The notes under the pieces were generated by a model, which did no database searches, was not told the origin of the DNA, and saw only the letters and a program-made list of their open reading frames with translations. From positions 744,001 through 808,000 of the forward strand of contig OZ244866.1 in NCBI GenBank assembly GCA_965221185.1: a stretch of DNA of 64,000 nt, read 5' to 3'. Position numbers and translations under genes: made by a program. Within the stretch, counting starts at the first letter, position 1, and every line of letters starts with the position of its first letter. The DNA comes from Aldehydirespirator sp965221185 (GTDB lineage Bacteria; Actinomycetota; Acidimicrobiia; Acidimicrobiales; Aldehydirespiratoraceae). Below, piece after piece: positions 22,256 through 30,333 of this stretch.

Positions 22256-22353
22256 TACCCTACCGGGGTCAATCCTGCGGACCTGCGCCCCGGCCGCGGC
22301 CGGGGCGTTCCGCCCGAATACGGAGGTTCCGTGCTCACGAGGAGTGAAAGGCG
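22256..22353 (+). promoter_or_regulatory. infC leader with perfect 22-bp palindrome
   Basis: The leader before infC holds TACCCT (22256-22261) as a possible -10 box. A perfect 22-bp GC-only palindrome (22286-22307, CGCCCCGG arms) would fold into a strong hairpin in the message. AGGAG at 22340-22344 is the likely ribosome binding site. Leader regulation of infC-rpmI-rplT by L20 or IF3 is common in bacteria, so a control role is plausible, but I see no known leader family. Confidence 0.45.
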
Positions 22354-22956
22354 ATAGCACCGCCAGGCGAAGAGCCCAACATCAACGACCAGATCCGAGC
22401 CTCCGAGGTGCGCCTCGTCGGTGAGGATGGTCAGCAGATCGGCATTAGGCCGCTCCCGGAGGCGCTGAACTTGGCCCGGGCTGCGGGACGCGATCTCGTC
22501 GAGGTGGCGGAGGCGGCCAATCCGCCCGTTTGCCGCATCATGGACTACGGCAAGTTCAAGTACGAGGCGGCCCAGCGGGCCAAAGAGTCCCGCCGCAAGT
22601 CGTCCAACGTCATGGTCAAGGAGATGAAGTACCGACCCAAGATCGGTCGGGGCGACTTCGACACCAAGACTCGCAGAGTCGAGAAATTTCTGGGCGAGGG
22701 CAACAAGGTAAAGGTCACGATCATGTTCCGGGGCAGGGAGGTCCAGCATCCCGAGCTGGGCAAGAAGATCCTCGACAACGTGGCCGCCACCGTCGAGCAT
22801 GTCGGCAAGGTGGAGTTCCAGCCCCGCCAGGACGGTCGAAACATGGTGATGGTGCTCGCTCCGGACAAGCAGGCTCAGGCCCGCCACCGCCGTAGGCTTG
22901 AGGCCGAGGCCGCCATGGCCGCTGCCGAGCCGCCCCAGCCCGGCGCCGCCGACTAA
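22354..22956 (+). CDS. infC: Translation initiation factor IF-3, apparent ATA start
   Basis: About 200 residues. The N-domain motif EPNINDQIRASEVRLVGEDGQQIG is coded from about 22372, upstream of the first conventional start (GTG 22408). An in-frame TGA at 22345-22347 closes the frame above. Between them the only start-like codons are ATA at 22354 (nine bases after AGGAG) and ATC codons, so ATA is the best candidate. infC genes of other bacteria use AUU, AUC or AUA for autoregulation. The rest is standard: linker KFKYEAAQRAKESRRK and C-domain KVKVTIMFRGREVQHPELG, plus an Ala/Glu/Pro tail. Confidence 0.9.
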   Translation: MAPPGEEPNINDQIRASEVRLVGEDGQQIGIRPLPEALNLARAAGRDLVEVAEAANPPVCRIMDYGKFKYEAAQRAKESRRKSSNVMVKEMKYRPKIGRGDFDTKTRRVEKFLGEGNKVKVTIMFRGREVQHPELGKKILDNVAATVEHVGKVEFQPRQDGRNMVMVLAPDKQAQARHRRRLEAEAAMAAAEPPQPGAAD

Positions 22957-23012
22957 CCCACCCAGCTCCCCACACACATCACGGCGAGCACAAGCATCCG
23001 CGAAGGTCAACC

Positions 23013-23204
23013 ATGCCCAAGATGAAGTCACACCGGGGAGCGGCCAAGCGCTTCCGGCGCACGGGCACCGGCAAGCTGCGGCGCCGCCGGGCCAACAAGA
23101 ACCACATCCTCGAGAAGAAGTCCCCCAAGCGCAAGCGCCAGCTCCGAGCCCCGGCCGACGTGTCATCGTCGGACGAGCGGATGCTGCGGGACCTTGGCAT
23201 CTAG
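23013..23204 (+). CDS. rpmI: 50S ribosomal protein L35
   Basis: A 63-residue basic protein, MPKMKSHRGAAKRFRRTGTGKLRRRRANKNHILEKKSPKRKRQLR, which is a textbook L35. It sits between infC and rplT in the standard operon. The ATG lies 56 bases after the infC stop. Confidence 0.97.
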   Translation: MPKMKSHRGAAKRFRRTGTGKLRRRRANKNHILEKKSPKRKRQLRAPADVSSSDERMLRDLGI

Positions 23205-23258
23205 CCCCGCCGCCCCGGGCTTCTCGCCAGGGCGAACCATGTACAAGGAGACACAACG

Positions 23259-23633
23259 ATGGCGAGAGTGAAGCGTCCCGCCCAGTCCAGGCGCCGCCGC
23301 CGGGAGCTCCTGGCTCGGGCCCGGGGCTACTACGGCAACAAGTCCCGCTCGTGGAGGTCCGCCAACGAGCAGCTCATGCACTCGGGCAACTACGCCTTCC
23401 GCGACCGCCGGGCTCGCAAGAACGACTTCCGCCGGCTCTGGATCCAGCGGATCAACGCTGCCTGCCGCCAGCGGGGAACGTCCTACAGCCGCTTCATCGC
23501 CGGGCTGAGGGCGGCCGGCATCGAGGTCGACCGCAAGATCCTGGCCGACCTGGCGGTCAACGACCCCGACGCGTTCTCGGCGCTGGTCGAGGCGGCATCC
23601 GAGGCCTCCGCGGCCCAGGCCCAGGCGAGCTGA
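23259..23633 (+). CDS. rplT: 50S ribosomal protein L20
   Basis: A 124-residue protein starting MARVKRPAQSRRRRRELLARARGYYGNKSRSWR, followed by the conserved RRARKNDFRRLWIQRINAACRQRGTSYSRFI block. AAGGAG lies eight bases before the ATG. In many bacteria L20 binds the operon leader to repress infC-rpmI-rplT. A short Ala/Gln-rich tail extends the C-terminus slightly. Confidence 0.97.
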   Translation: MARVKRPAQSRRRRRELLARARGYYGNKSRSWRSANEQLMHSGNYAFRDRRARKNDFRRLWIQRINAACRQRGTSYSRFIAGLRAAGIEVDRKILADLAVNDPDAFSALVEAASEASAAQAQAS

Positions 23634-23668
23634 CTGAACTTCAGGCGCTCGGGCCGCGCCATCGGCGG

Positions 23669-24427
23669 GTGGGCGCGTTGCGGCGCCTTGTGCGCCGACG
23701 CGGTCCGGGAAATGCCACGGTGGTGCTGGAGGGGCCGCGCACCGTGTCTGAGGCTCTCGCGGCCGGGATCGAGCCTTCGGTCGTGGTCGTTGCGGAGTCG
23801 GCCGCTGAGGCACCGACGGTTCGCGACGTCCTGGATGGTCTCGCCCCGGGTGTCGAGGTGCTGGTGCTCACCGATCGATCCCTCGAGTCCGTTGCTCCTG
23901 CGGTGACGCCCCAGCCGATGCTGGCACTGGTCGACAGGCCACAGGCCGTGCTGCCCGAGTCGCTGGCGCGAGACGACCTAGTGCTCGTGCTCTCAGGCGT
24001 GTCCGATCCCGGCAACACGGGGACCATCATCCGCTCGGCTGAGGCTTGCGCAGCTCGTTGTGTGGTCGTGATGGGCGGGGCCGACCCGTGGGCGCCCAAG
24101 GCGGTGAGGGCCTCGGCTGGCTCGGTGCTGCGCGTACCGGTGGTGCAGGCGGCCGACGCCGCTGCGGTCCTCGAAGCACTTCGGGCCGCGGGTGCGGTCA
24201 TCGTGGCCGCGGATGCCCACAACGGGGAGCGCCACCACTCCGGCGTTCTGGCCGCGGTCACCGGCCCGGTGGCTCTGGTACTGGGGTCAGAGTCGCACGG
24301 CCTCGAACCCGCTCTTCACGAACTGGCGGACCGCCGGGTCCGGATCCCGATGGCCGGCGGAGCTGAGTCCCTCAACGTTGCCATGGCCGCCACCCTCCTC
24401 GCCTTCGAGTACCGCCGCAGCAGCTAG
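23669..24427 (+). CDS. SpoU/TrmH-family rRNA 2'-O-methyltransferase
   Basis: A protein of about 252 residues with an N-terminal substrate-binding domain (VVLEGPRTVSEALAAG) and a knotted SPOUT domain with all three motifs: LSGVSDPGNTGTIIRSAEA (motif 1), LVLGSESHGLEP (motif 2) and RIPMAGGAESLNVAMAATLL (motif 3). It belongs to the SpoU/TrmH RNA 2'-O-methyltransferases. Which RNA and which nucleotide it modifies cannot be read from the sequence. The start is uncertain. GTG at 23669 is listed, but conserved-looking residues reach back to a CTG at 23630 that overlaps the rplT stop. Confidence 0.85.
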   Translation: MGALRRLVRRRGPGNATVVLEGPRTVSEALAAGIEPSVVVVAESAAEAPTVRDVLDGLAPGVEVLVLTDRSLESVAPAVTPQPMLALVDRPQAVLPESLARDDLVLVLSGVSDPGNTGTIIRSAEACAARCVVVMGGADPWAPKAVRASAGSVLRVPVVQAADAAAVLEALRAAGAVIVAADAHNGERHHSGVLAAVTGPVALVLGSESHGLEPALHELADRRVRIPMAGGAESLNVAMAATLLAFEYRRSS

Positions 24428-24544
24428 TTTGTTCTGTGCGCAGGTATGCCGCCTGAGGCGGCTTCGTTGCTCACCGATCCCGTGGCTGCATCGCGACGAG
24501 TTCAATCCGCTGGGCCTCTCCACCGAGTAGCGGCCCGTGCGCCC

Positions 24545-24557
24545 TAGCCTTGCTCGG
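24545..24557 (+). promoter_or_regulatory. Candidate leaderless promoter of pheS
   Basis: TAGCCT at 24545-24550 is followed by seven bases and the GTG at 24558. The box is the same as that before gmk and def. It lies inside the longest possible pheS reading frame, which argues for the shorter start. No clear -35. Confidence 0.45.
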
Positions 24558-25565
24558 GTGATCGAGGTCTACGAGCAGGCCGCCGCCGACGCCGAGGAGC
24601 GCCTCGCCGCGGCCGCCGATCTCGACGATGTTGCCAGCCTGGAGCGGGAACTGCTGGGTCGCCGCTCGCTCTTCAACGAGGCCAAGCGCCAGCTCGGCGG
24701 GCTCGACCCCGGCGAGCGGGCCTCCGTTGGCCGGCGCCTGAACGATGCACGCGCTCGGGTGGAGGCTGCCGTCGCCGCGGCCCGTGAGCGGCTTGCGGCC
24801 TCGGACCGGGCTGGCCGATACGCCGCTGAGCGGCTCGACCTCACTGAGCGGCTGCCCCAGACGGCCCCGCTGCGCCGGGGGCACTTCCATCCCGTAACCC
24901 AGGCTCGCGACCGCCTCGAGGACGTGTTCGTGGGGATGGGCTACACGGTTGCCGAGGGCCCCGAGGTGGAGAGCGCCTGGTACAACTTCGAGGCCCTCAA
25001 CATTCCCGACTGGCATCCGGCCCGGGGCAGCTTCGACACCATCTTCGTCAATCTCGGTGAGCCCGAGGAGGTGATGCTGCGCTCTCACACCTCCCCGGTG
25101 CAGATCCGGGTCATGGAGAACCGCAAGCCTCCCATCTACATCGTCGTGCCGGGCCGCACCTTCCGGGCCGACACCGCTGATGCCACTCATCTGCCCGCCT
25201 TCAACCAGATCGAAGGCCTGGCTGTTGACCGCAACATCACCATGGGCGACCTCGCGGGCACCATCGACGAGTTCGTAAGGGCCTTCTTCGGCGGGGAGGT
25301 CAAGAGCAGGCTGCGCCCCTCCTACTTCCCGTTCACCGAGCCGTCGGCGGAGTTCGACATCGCCCGCCCCGACGGATCGTGGCTGGAGCTCGGCGGCTGC
25401 GGGATGGTCCATCCCAACGTGCTGCGCAACTGCGGCATCGACCCCGAGGAGTGGCAGGGCTTCGCCTTCGGCTTCGGGATCGACCGCCTGGCGGTGATGC
25501 GCCACGAGATCGACGACATCCGCGAGTTCGTCAACAACGACACTCGCTTCCTGAGCCAATTCTGA
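24558..25565 (+). CDS. pheS: Phenylalanyl-tRNA synthetase alpha subunit
   Basis: About 335 residues: an N-terminal coiled-coil tRNA-binding arm (VYEQAAADAEERLAAAADLDDVASLERELLGRR), then the class II catalytic core. The core has HPVTQARDRLEDVFVGMGYTVAEGPEVES, motif 2 LRSHTSPVQIRVM...GRTFRADTADATHLPAFNQIEGL and motif 3 GFGIDRLAVMRHEIDDIR. GTG at 24558 is chosen over 24537 because a TAGCCT box (24545-24550) sits just upstream of it. pheT follows after 31 bases. Confidence 0.95.
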   Translation: MIEVYEQAAADAEERLAAAADLDDVASLERELLGRRSLFNEAKRQLGGLDPGERASVGRRLNDARARVEAAVAAARERLAASDRAGRYAAERLDLTERLPQTAPLRRGHFHPVTQARDRLEDVFVGMGYTVAEGPEVESAWYNFEALNIPDWHPARGSFDTIFVNLGEPEEVMLRSHTSPVQIRVMENRKPPIYIVVPGRTFRADTADATHLPAFNQIEGLAVDRNITMGDLAGTIDEFVRAFFGGEVKSRLRPSYFPFTEPSAEFDIARPDGSWLELGGCGMVHPNVLRNCGIDPEEWQGFAFGFGIDRLAVMRHEIDDIREFVNNDTRFLSQF

Positions 25566-25596
25566 TGCGAGCGCAACTGCTGCACGGGGGCCCGCG

Positions 25597-27972
25597 ATGA
25601 AGGTGCTGCTGTCGTGGCTGCGGGAGTTCGCGCCCGACATCGAAGGCGACCCGGCGGTTCTCAGCGACGTGCTGAGCGCGCTGGGAGTGACGGTGGAGGA
25701 GATGACCGTCACCGGCTCGGTACCCGACGGCGTGGTGCTCGGCCGGGTGCTGGAACTGCGCCCCCATCCCGACGCCGACCGGATCCAGCTCGTCGAAGTG
25801 GATGACGGGTCGGGCACGATCCTGCAGGTGTGCTGCGGAGCCTTCAACATGGCCGTTGGCGACCTGGTGCCTCTGGCCCGGGTGGGAACGGTGCTACCCA
25901 GCGGGCTGGAGATAGCCCGCCGGAAGCTGAGGGGCCAGGCCTCCGAGGGCATGTGCTGCTCGGAGATAGAACTTGAGTTGGGCGACGACGCCGACGGCAT
26001 CTTGATCCTCAACGATCGGGTCGCGGCTAGCGCCGGGCCGGGAATGCCCCTGGCGGAGGCCCTGAACTTGGCGCCCGACGTGCTGTGGGATCTCGACGTC
26101 GGCGCCAACCGGCCCGACGCCATGTCGGTGATGGGCGTGGCCCGCGATCTGGCCGCTGGACTCGGCGTGGCCTTCGAGCCGCCCGACTGGTCTTCGGCCG
26201 AGTCGGGCGCCGGCATCGCAGAGGTCGCCGCGGTCGAGATCGTCGACCCCACGCTGTGCGGCCGTTTCGTCGGCCGGGTTCTGCGCAACATTCCCGTCGG
26301 CCCATCTCCTGCGTGGATCGCCAACCGACTGACCGCGCTGGGGATGCGTCCCATCAACGGCATCGTCGACATCTCCAACTACGTGATGCTCGAGTTGGGC
26401 CAGCCCAGCCACACGTTCGACCTGGGCCGGGTGGCGGGCGCCCAGATTCGGGTGCGCCGGGCCCTCGACGGCGAGACGGTCACCACCCTCGACGGCGCGC
26501 ACCGCACGCTGGCGGCCGGCGACGGTGTGATCGCCGACGGCGACGACGGTGTGATCGGCATCGCCGGGGTGATGGGAGGGGCGTCCACCGAGATTGATGC
26601 CGACACCACCGACGTGCTGGTGGAGATGGCGTGGTGGGACCCGCCGTCGATCTCCCGCACGGCCAAGCGGTTGAACCTCTCCAGCGAGGCCGCGACCCGC
26701 TTCCGCAGGGGCGCCGACTGGGGCCACAACGTTGAGCGCTGCATGAACCGCTTCGTTCAATTGGCCGCGCAGCAGGGCGCCGAGGTGGCTCCCGGCCTCA
26801 TCGACGAGCGCGGCAACCTGCCCGACCGTAGTCCGCTGCGGGTCCGCACCGCGAGGGTAAACAGCTTGCTCGGCACCGGTCTGAGCGCGGAGGAGATGGC
26901 CGGCCACCTGCGATCCATCGGCTTCGGTGCGGACCCCGCCGACGACGCCGAGCTGGACGTGACCATCCCGACGTGGCGCTGGGACACGGAGACCGAGACC
27001 GACATCGCCGAGGAGGTGGCCCGGCTTCACGGGTACGAGAACATCGAGCGCACAGTGCCCACCGCCAACGAGGCTGGCGGGCTGTCGGCCTACCAGAAGG
27101 ATCGTCGGCTGGTGCGCGAGGTCCTGGTGGGTGCGGGCTGCTACGAGACCCAACCGATGCCGTTCGTGGCGCCCGGCGCGCTGGCCGCGGTGGGCCTGCC
27201 CGAGGACGGCATCACCCTCTCCAACCCGGTCGACGACAGCGAGTCGGTGCTGCGGACCTCGCTTCTTCCCGGCCAACTGCGGGCCGTGGCCTACAACCAG
27301 CGCCACTTCAACGGCGATGTGCGGCTGTTCGAGATCGGCCACGTCTACCTGCCGGCGCCGGAGGGCCAGCTGCTTCCCGACGAGCGCGAGTTCCTGGCCG
27401 TGGCCCTGTCGGGCGAGGAGGCTCCGGCTGCGGTGGCCGTCCTCGACCTGCTGGCCGATGCTCTGGCCCTGCCCGCAGTCGAGCTGCGCGCAAACGCGCT
27501 GCCGGGGATGCACCCCACCCGCTCGGCCGAGGTGGTGGTGGCCGGACGCATGCGGGGCACGGTGGGGGAGGTCGACCCGGAGGTGCTCGAGGCCTACGGC
27601 GTGGCCGACCGGGTGGCGTGGCTGCAGCTCGATCTGCAGGAGGTGCTCGACGGCCCCAGGACCCGGCGCCGCTACAGGCCGGTCAGCAAATTCCCGCCCA
27701 GCGACGTGGACCTGGCCTTCGTGGTACCCGATCGCGTGGCTGCGGCCCAGGTGGAGCGGGCGCTGCGGGCCTCCGCCGGGTCGTTGTTGGCCAGGCTCGA
27801 GCTGTTCGACGCATACCGGGGAACCGGCGTGCCTGATGGCTCGCGCAGCCTCGCCTACCGGCTGCGCTTCCAGGCGCCGGACCGCACCCTCACCGACGCC
27901 GAGGTGGCCGAGGCCCGGCAGCGCTGCATCGGCGAGACATCCCGCCGTACCGGCGCCACCCTGCGATCCTGA
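25597..27972 (+). CDS. pheT: Phenylalanyl-tRNA synthetase beta subunit
   Basis: A 791-residue protein with the full domain set: EMAP-II-like tRNA-binding domain (about 40-150, VLELRPHPDADRIQLVEVD), B3/B4 editing region, B5 domain, catalytic-like core (EEVARLHGYENIERTVP) and the C-terminal FDX-ACB anticodon-binding domain (RYRPVSKFPPSDVDLAFVV to the end). It forms the (alpha-beta)2 enzyme with PheS. The ATG at 25597 gives the standard MKVLLSWLREF N-terminus. Its stop abuts the left arm of the argC operator. Confidence 0.96.
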   Translation: MKVLLSWLREFAPDIEGDPAVLSDVLSALGVTVEEMTVTGSVPDGVVLGRVLELRPHPDADRIQLVEVDDGSGTILQVCCGAFNMAVGDLVPLARVGTVLPSGLEIARRKLRGQASEGMCCSEIELELGDDADGILILNDRVAASAGPGMPLAEALNLAPDVLWDLDVGANRPDAMSVMGVARDLAAGLGVAFEPPDWSSAESGAGIAEVAAVEIVDPTLCGRFVGRVLRNIPVGPSPAWIANRLTALGMRPINGIVDISNYVMLELGQPSHTFDLGRVAGAQIRVRRALDGETVTTLDGAHRTLAAGDGVIADGDDGVIGIAGVMGGASTEIDADTTDVLVEMAWWDPPSISRTAKRLNLSSEAATRFRRGADWGHNVERCMNRFVQLAAQQGAEVAPGLIDERGNLPDRSPLRVRTARVNSLLGTGLSAEEMAGHLRSIGFGADPADDAELDVTIPTWRWDTETETDIAEEVARLHGYENIERTVPTANEAGGLSAYQKDRRLVREVLVGAGCYETQPMPFVAPGALAAVGLPEDGITLSNPVDDSESVLRTSLLPGQLRAVAYNQRHFNGDVRLFEIGHVYLPAPEGQLLPDEREFLAVALSGEEAPAAVAVLDLLADALALPAVELRANALPGMHPTRSAEVVVAGRMRGTVGEVDPEVLEAYGVADRVAWLQLDLQEVLDGPRTRRRYRPVSKFPPSDVDLAFVVPDRVAAAQVERALRASAGSLLARLELFDAYRGTGVPDGSRSLAYRLRFQAPDRTLTDAEVAEARQRCIGETSRRTGATLRS

Positions 27973-28040
27973 CTAGTGCAACTGATTTCTATATTCTGTA
28001 CATAGTTGCAATAGCCTGAGCCCACCGGTAGCTTGGCGAG
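27973..28040 (+). promoter_or_regulatory. argC operon promoter and probable ArgR operator
   Basis: TTGCAA (28006-28011), a 17-base spacer and TAGCTT (28029-28034) form a good promoter whose start site would fall on or next to the argC ATG at 28041. Two 11-base arms, CTAGTGCAACT (27973-27983) and AGTTGCAATAG (28004-28014), are inverted copies with one mismatch and 20 AT-rich bases between them. The right arm covers the -35 box. ArgR is encoded in the operon, so this is the obvious site for arginine-dependent repression. Confidence 0.7.
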
Positions 28041-29075
28041 ATGCACAAGGTCGCCGTCATCGGGGCGTCGGGGTTCACCGGCGCAGAGTTACTGCGGATT
28101 TGCGCGTCCCATCCCGACCTGGAGGCGGTCGTGGCTACGGGCGAGTCGATGGCCGGGCAGGCCGTGGGGGACCTGTACCCGAGCCTGGCGCCCGCCTACG
28201 GCGACGCGGCGTTCGTGCCCTATGAGCCGGGGGCGGCCTCCGGCTGCGATCTTGCGTTCTGCGCCCTGCCCCACGGCGCCTCCCAGGGCGTGGTCAGCGA
28301 CTTGCGCAGCGATGTGGGCCACATCGTCGACCTGGCCGCCGACTTCAGGCTGGGCGATCCCGGCCTGTACCCGGACTGGTACGGCACCGAGCACACCGTG
28401 CCCGAGTTGCTTGGTGAGTTCGTGTTCGGCCTGCCCGAGCTGTTCCGCGACCGGATCCGGCAAGCCCAGCTGGTGGCCGCACCGGGCTGCTATGTGACCG
28501 CGGCCGCCCTGGCCCTCGCCCCCCTGGTGGCGGCCGGCACCGTCGAGCCGACAGGGATCATCGTCGACGCGGCCAGCGGGGTGTCGGGAGCGGGCCGGCC
28601 GCCCAAGCCCCACACCTCGTTCTGCGCGGTTGACGAGGACTTCACCGCCTACGGGCTGCTCACCCATCGCCACACCCCGGAGATCGAGATGGCGGTGTCC
28701 CGGCACGCCGGCACCGACGTGGAGGTGCTCTTCACGCCCCATCTGGCTCCCATGAACCGCGGGATCCTCGCAACCTGCTACGCCCGGCCCACCGCTGGCA
28801 CTAGCACCGAGGAGGTTCTCAGCGTGCTGGCCGAGGCCTACTGCGACGAGCCGTTCGTGGTGGTCAGCGAGCGGTCGCCGTCCACCAAGGCGACGCTCGG
28901 ATCCAACAGCGTCCACATCACCGCGAGGGCCGATGCCCGCACTGGCTGGGTGATGGCGATCGCCGCGCTCGACAATCTGGTCAAGGGGGCGTCGGGCCAG
29001 GCCGTGCAGTGCGCCAACCTCGCGCTGGGCATCGACGAGACCGCCGGGCTGGCCTCGGCGGGGCTCTACCCGTAG
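28041..29075 (+). CDS. argC: N-acetyl-gamma-glutamyl-phosphate reductase
   Basis: A 344-residue NADPH-dependent enzyme, third step of arginine synthesis. The N-terminal Rossmann motif is VAVIGASGFTGAELLRI, and the catalytic cysteine lies in VAAPGCYVTAAALAL. The end has SVHITARADARTGWVMAIAALDNLVKGASGQAVQCANLALG, the classic ArgC closing segment. It is the first gene of argCJBDFRGH. Its stop codon TAG is also the first three bases of a short copy of the interspersed repeat. Confidence 0.96.
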   Translation: MHKVAVIGASGFTGAELLRICASHPDLEAVVATGESMAGQAVGDLYPSLAPAYGDAAFVPYEPGAASGCDLAFCALPHGASQGVVSDLRSDVGHIVDLAADFRLGDPGLYPDWYGTEHTVPELLGEFVFGLPELFRDRIRQAQLVAAPGCYVTAAALALAPLVAAGTVEPTGIIVDAASGVSGAGRPPKPHTSFCAVDEDFTAYGLLTHRHTPEIEMAVSRHAGTDVEVLFTPHLAPMNRGILATCYARPTAGTSTEEVLSVLAEAYCDEPFVVVSERSPSTKATLGSNSVHITARADARTGWVMAIAALDNLVKGASGQAVQCANLALGIDETAGLASAGLYP

Positions 29076-29089
29076 AGGCCGAGCGGAAG
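29073..29089 (+). repeat. Short copy of the interspersed repeat at the argC stop
   Basis: TAGAGGCCGAGCGGAAG starts with the argC stop codon and matches the first 13-14 bases of the long repeats. The rest of the unit is missing. Orientation is the same as the gene, as in every other copy. Confidence 0.7.
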
Positions 29090-29103
29090 AGACTGAGGCT
29101 GCG

Positions 29104-30333
29104 ATGTCTGGGACCAAGGTCTCGCCGCTGGCCCCCGCGGCCTTACCGTCTGTGCATGCCGTAGCGGGTTTGAGGCTGGCCACAGCCGCGGCCGGGATCC
29201 GCTATTCGGGCCGGGACGATGTGATGCTGGCCGAGATGCCGCCGGGCAGCACCGTGGCCGGCGTGTTCACCCGGTCGCTGTGCACCGCCGCGCCGGTCGA
29301 CTGGTGCCGGCACGCCCTTGCCGCCAGCTCCGGGCGCGGCCGGGCCATCATCGTCAACTCGGGCAGCGCCAACGCGTTCACCGGCGCGGCCGGCTACCGC
29401 GTCGCCGAACACACCGCGGCGTCCGTGGCCGCAGCGCTGGGCGCGCCAGCCCATGAGGTGCTGATCGCCTCCACCGGCGTCATCGGCGAGGACCTGCCCG
29501 TCGAGCGCATCGACGCTGCGCTCCCTGCACTCATCGCCGGCCTCTCCGCCCCGGACCCGAAGTCCTGGGAGGCGGCCGCTGTCGCCATCGGCACAACCGA
29601 CACATTCCCCAAAGTTGCGTCGGCACCGGTGGCCGGCACGAGCGCCCACGTAACTGGCATCGCCAAGGGCAGCGGCATGATCGCCCCCGACATGGCCACC
29701 ATGCTGGCCTTCGTGTTCACCGACTTGGCCGTGGAATCGCCGACCGCGCACGAGTGCCTGGCCGCGTCGGTGGAGCAGAGCTTCAACCGCATCACCGTCG
29801 ACTCCGACACCTCCACCAGCGACACCGTGCTGCTGGGCGCAACCGGCACGTCGGGACAACCCGCGGCTCCGCACATGGCGGCCTTCCGGGACGCACTGGA
29901 CGCAGTGACGCTGGATCTGGCTCACCAGATCGTGCGCGACGGTGAGGGCGCCACCAAGTTCGTGACCGTCACCGTCACCGGCGCGGCCGACGACGCCGCC
30001 GCGCAAGCCATCGCCCGGGCCGTGGCCGACTCGCCCCTGGTGAAGACCACCCTGGCCGCCTCCGATGCCAACTGGGGTCGGATCGTGGCCGCAGTGGGCA
30101 AGGCCGGCCAGCGGGCCGACCGGGACCGGCTCTCGATCTGGATCGGCGACGAGCAGTGCGCAGAGGGTGGCGTGCCGTGCCCTGGCTACCGCGAGGAGAG
30201 GGCCACCGAGCACCTGCTGGGTGACAACATCGAGCTTCGGATGGACGTGGGGGTGGGCGACGGCGAGGCCACGATCTGGACCTGCGACCTGACCCACGGC
30301 TACATCGACATAAACGCGGGGTACAGGACATGA
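29104..30333 (+). CDS. argJ: Ornithine acetyltransferase / N-acetylglutamate synthase
   Basis: A 409-residue Ntn-like protein that moves the acetyl group from acetylornithine to glutamate. The self-cleavage site is in GSGMIAPDMATMLAF, with the nucleophilic Thr at about residue 199, giving alpha and beta chains. Other motifs are IVNSGSANAFTG, STGVIGEDLP and KTTLAASDANWGRIVAAVGKAG. Presence of argJ means the acetyl group is recycled, and no separate ArgE is needed. ATGA overlap with argB. Confidence 0.96.
   Translation: MSGTKVSPLAPAALPSVHAVAGLRLATAAAGIRYSGRDDVMLAEMPPGSTVAGVFTRSLCTAAPVDWCRHALAASSGRGRAIIVNSGSANAFTGAAGYRVAEHTAASVAAALGAPAHEVLIASTGVIGEDLPVERIDAALPALIAGLSAPDPKSWEAAAVAIGTTDTFPKVASAPVAGTSAHVTGIAKGSGMIAPDMATMLAFVFTDLAVESPTAHECLAASVEQSFNRITVDSDTSTSDTVLLGATGTSGQPAAPHMAAFRDALDAVTLDLAHQIVRDGEGATKFVTVTVTGAADDAAAQAIARAVADSPLVKTTLAASDANWGRIVAAVGKAGQRADRDRLSIWIGDEQCAEGGVPCPGYREERATEHLLGDNIELRMDVGVGDGEATIWTCDLTHGYIDINAGYRT

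Noticed and set aside
24471..26378. Long minus-strand frame opposite pheS and pheT
   Set aside because: It is antisense to two intact synthetase subunits and has no recognisable domain, start signal or conserved composition.
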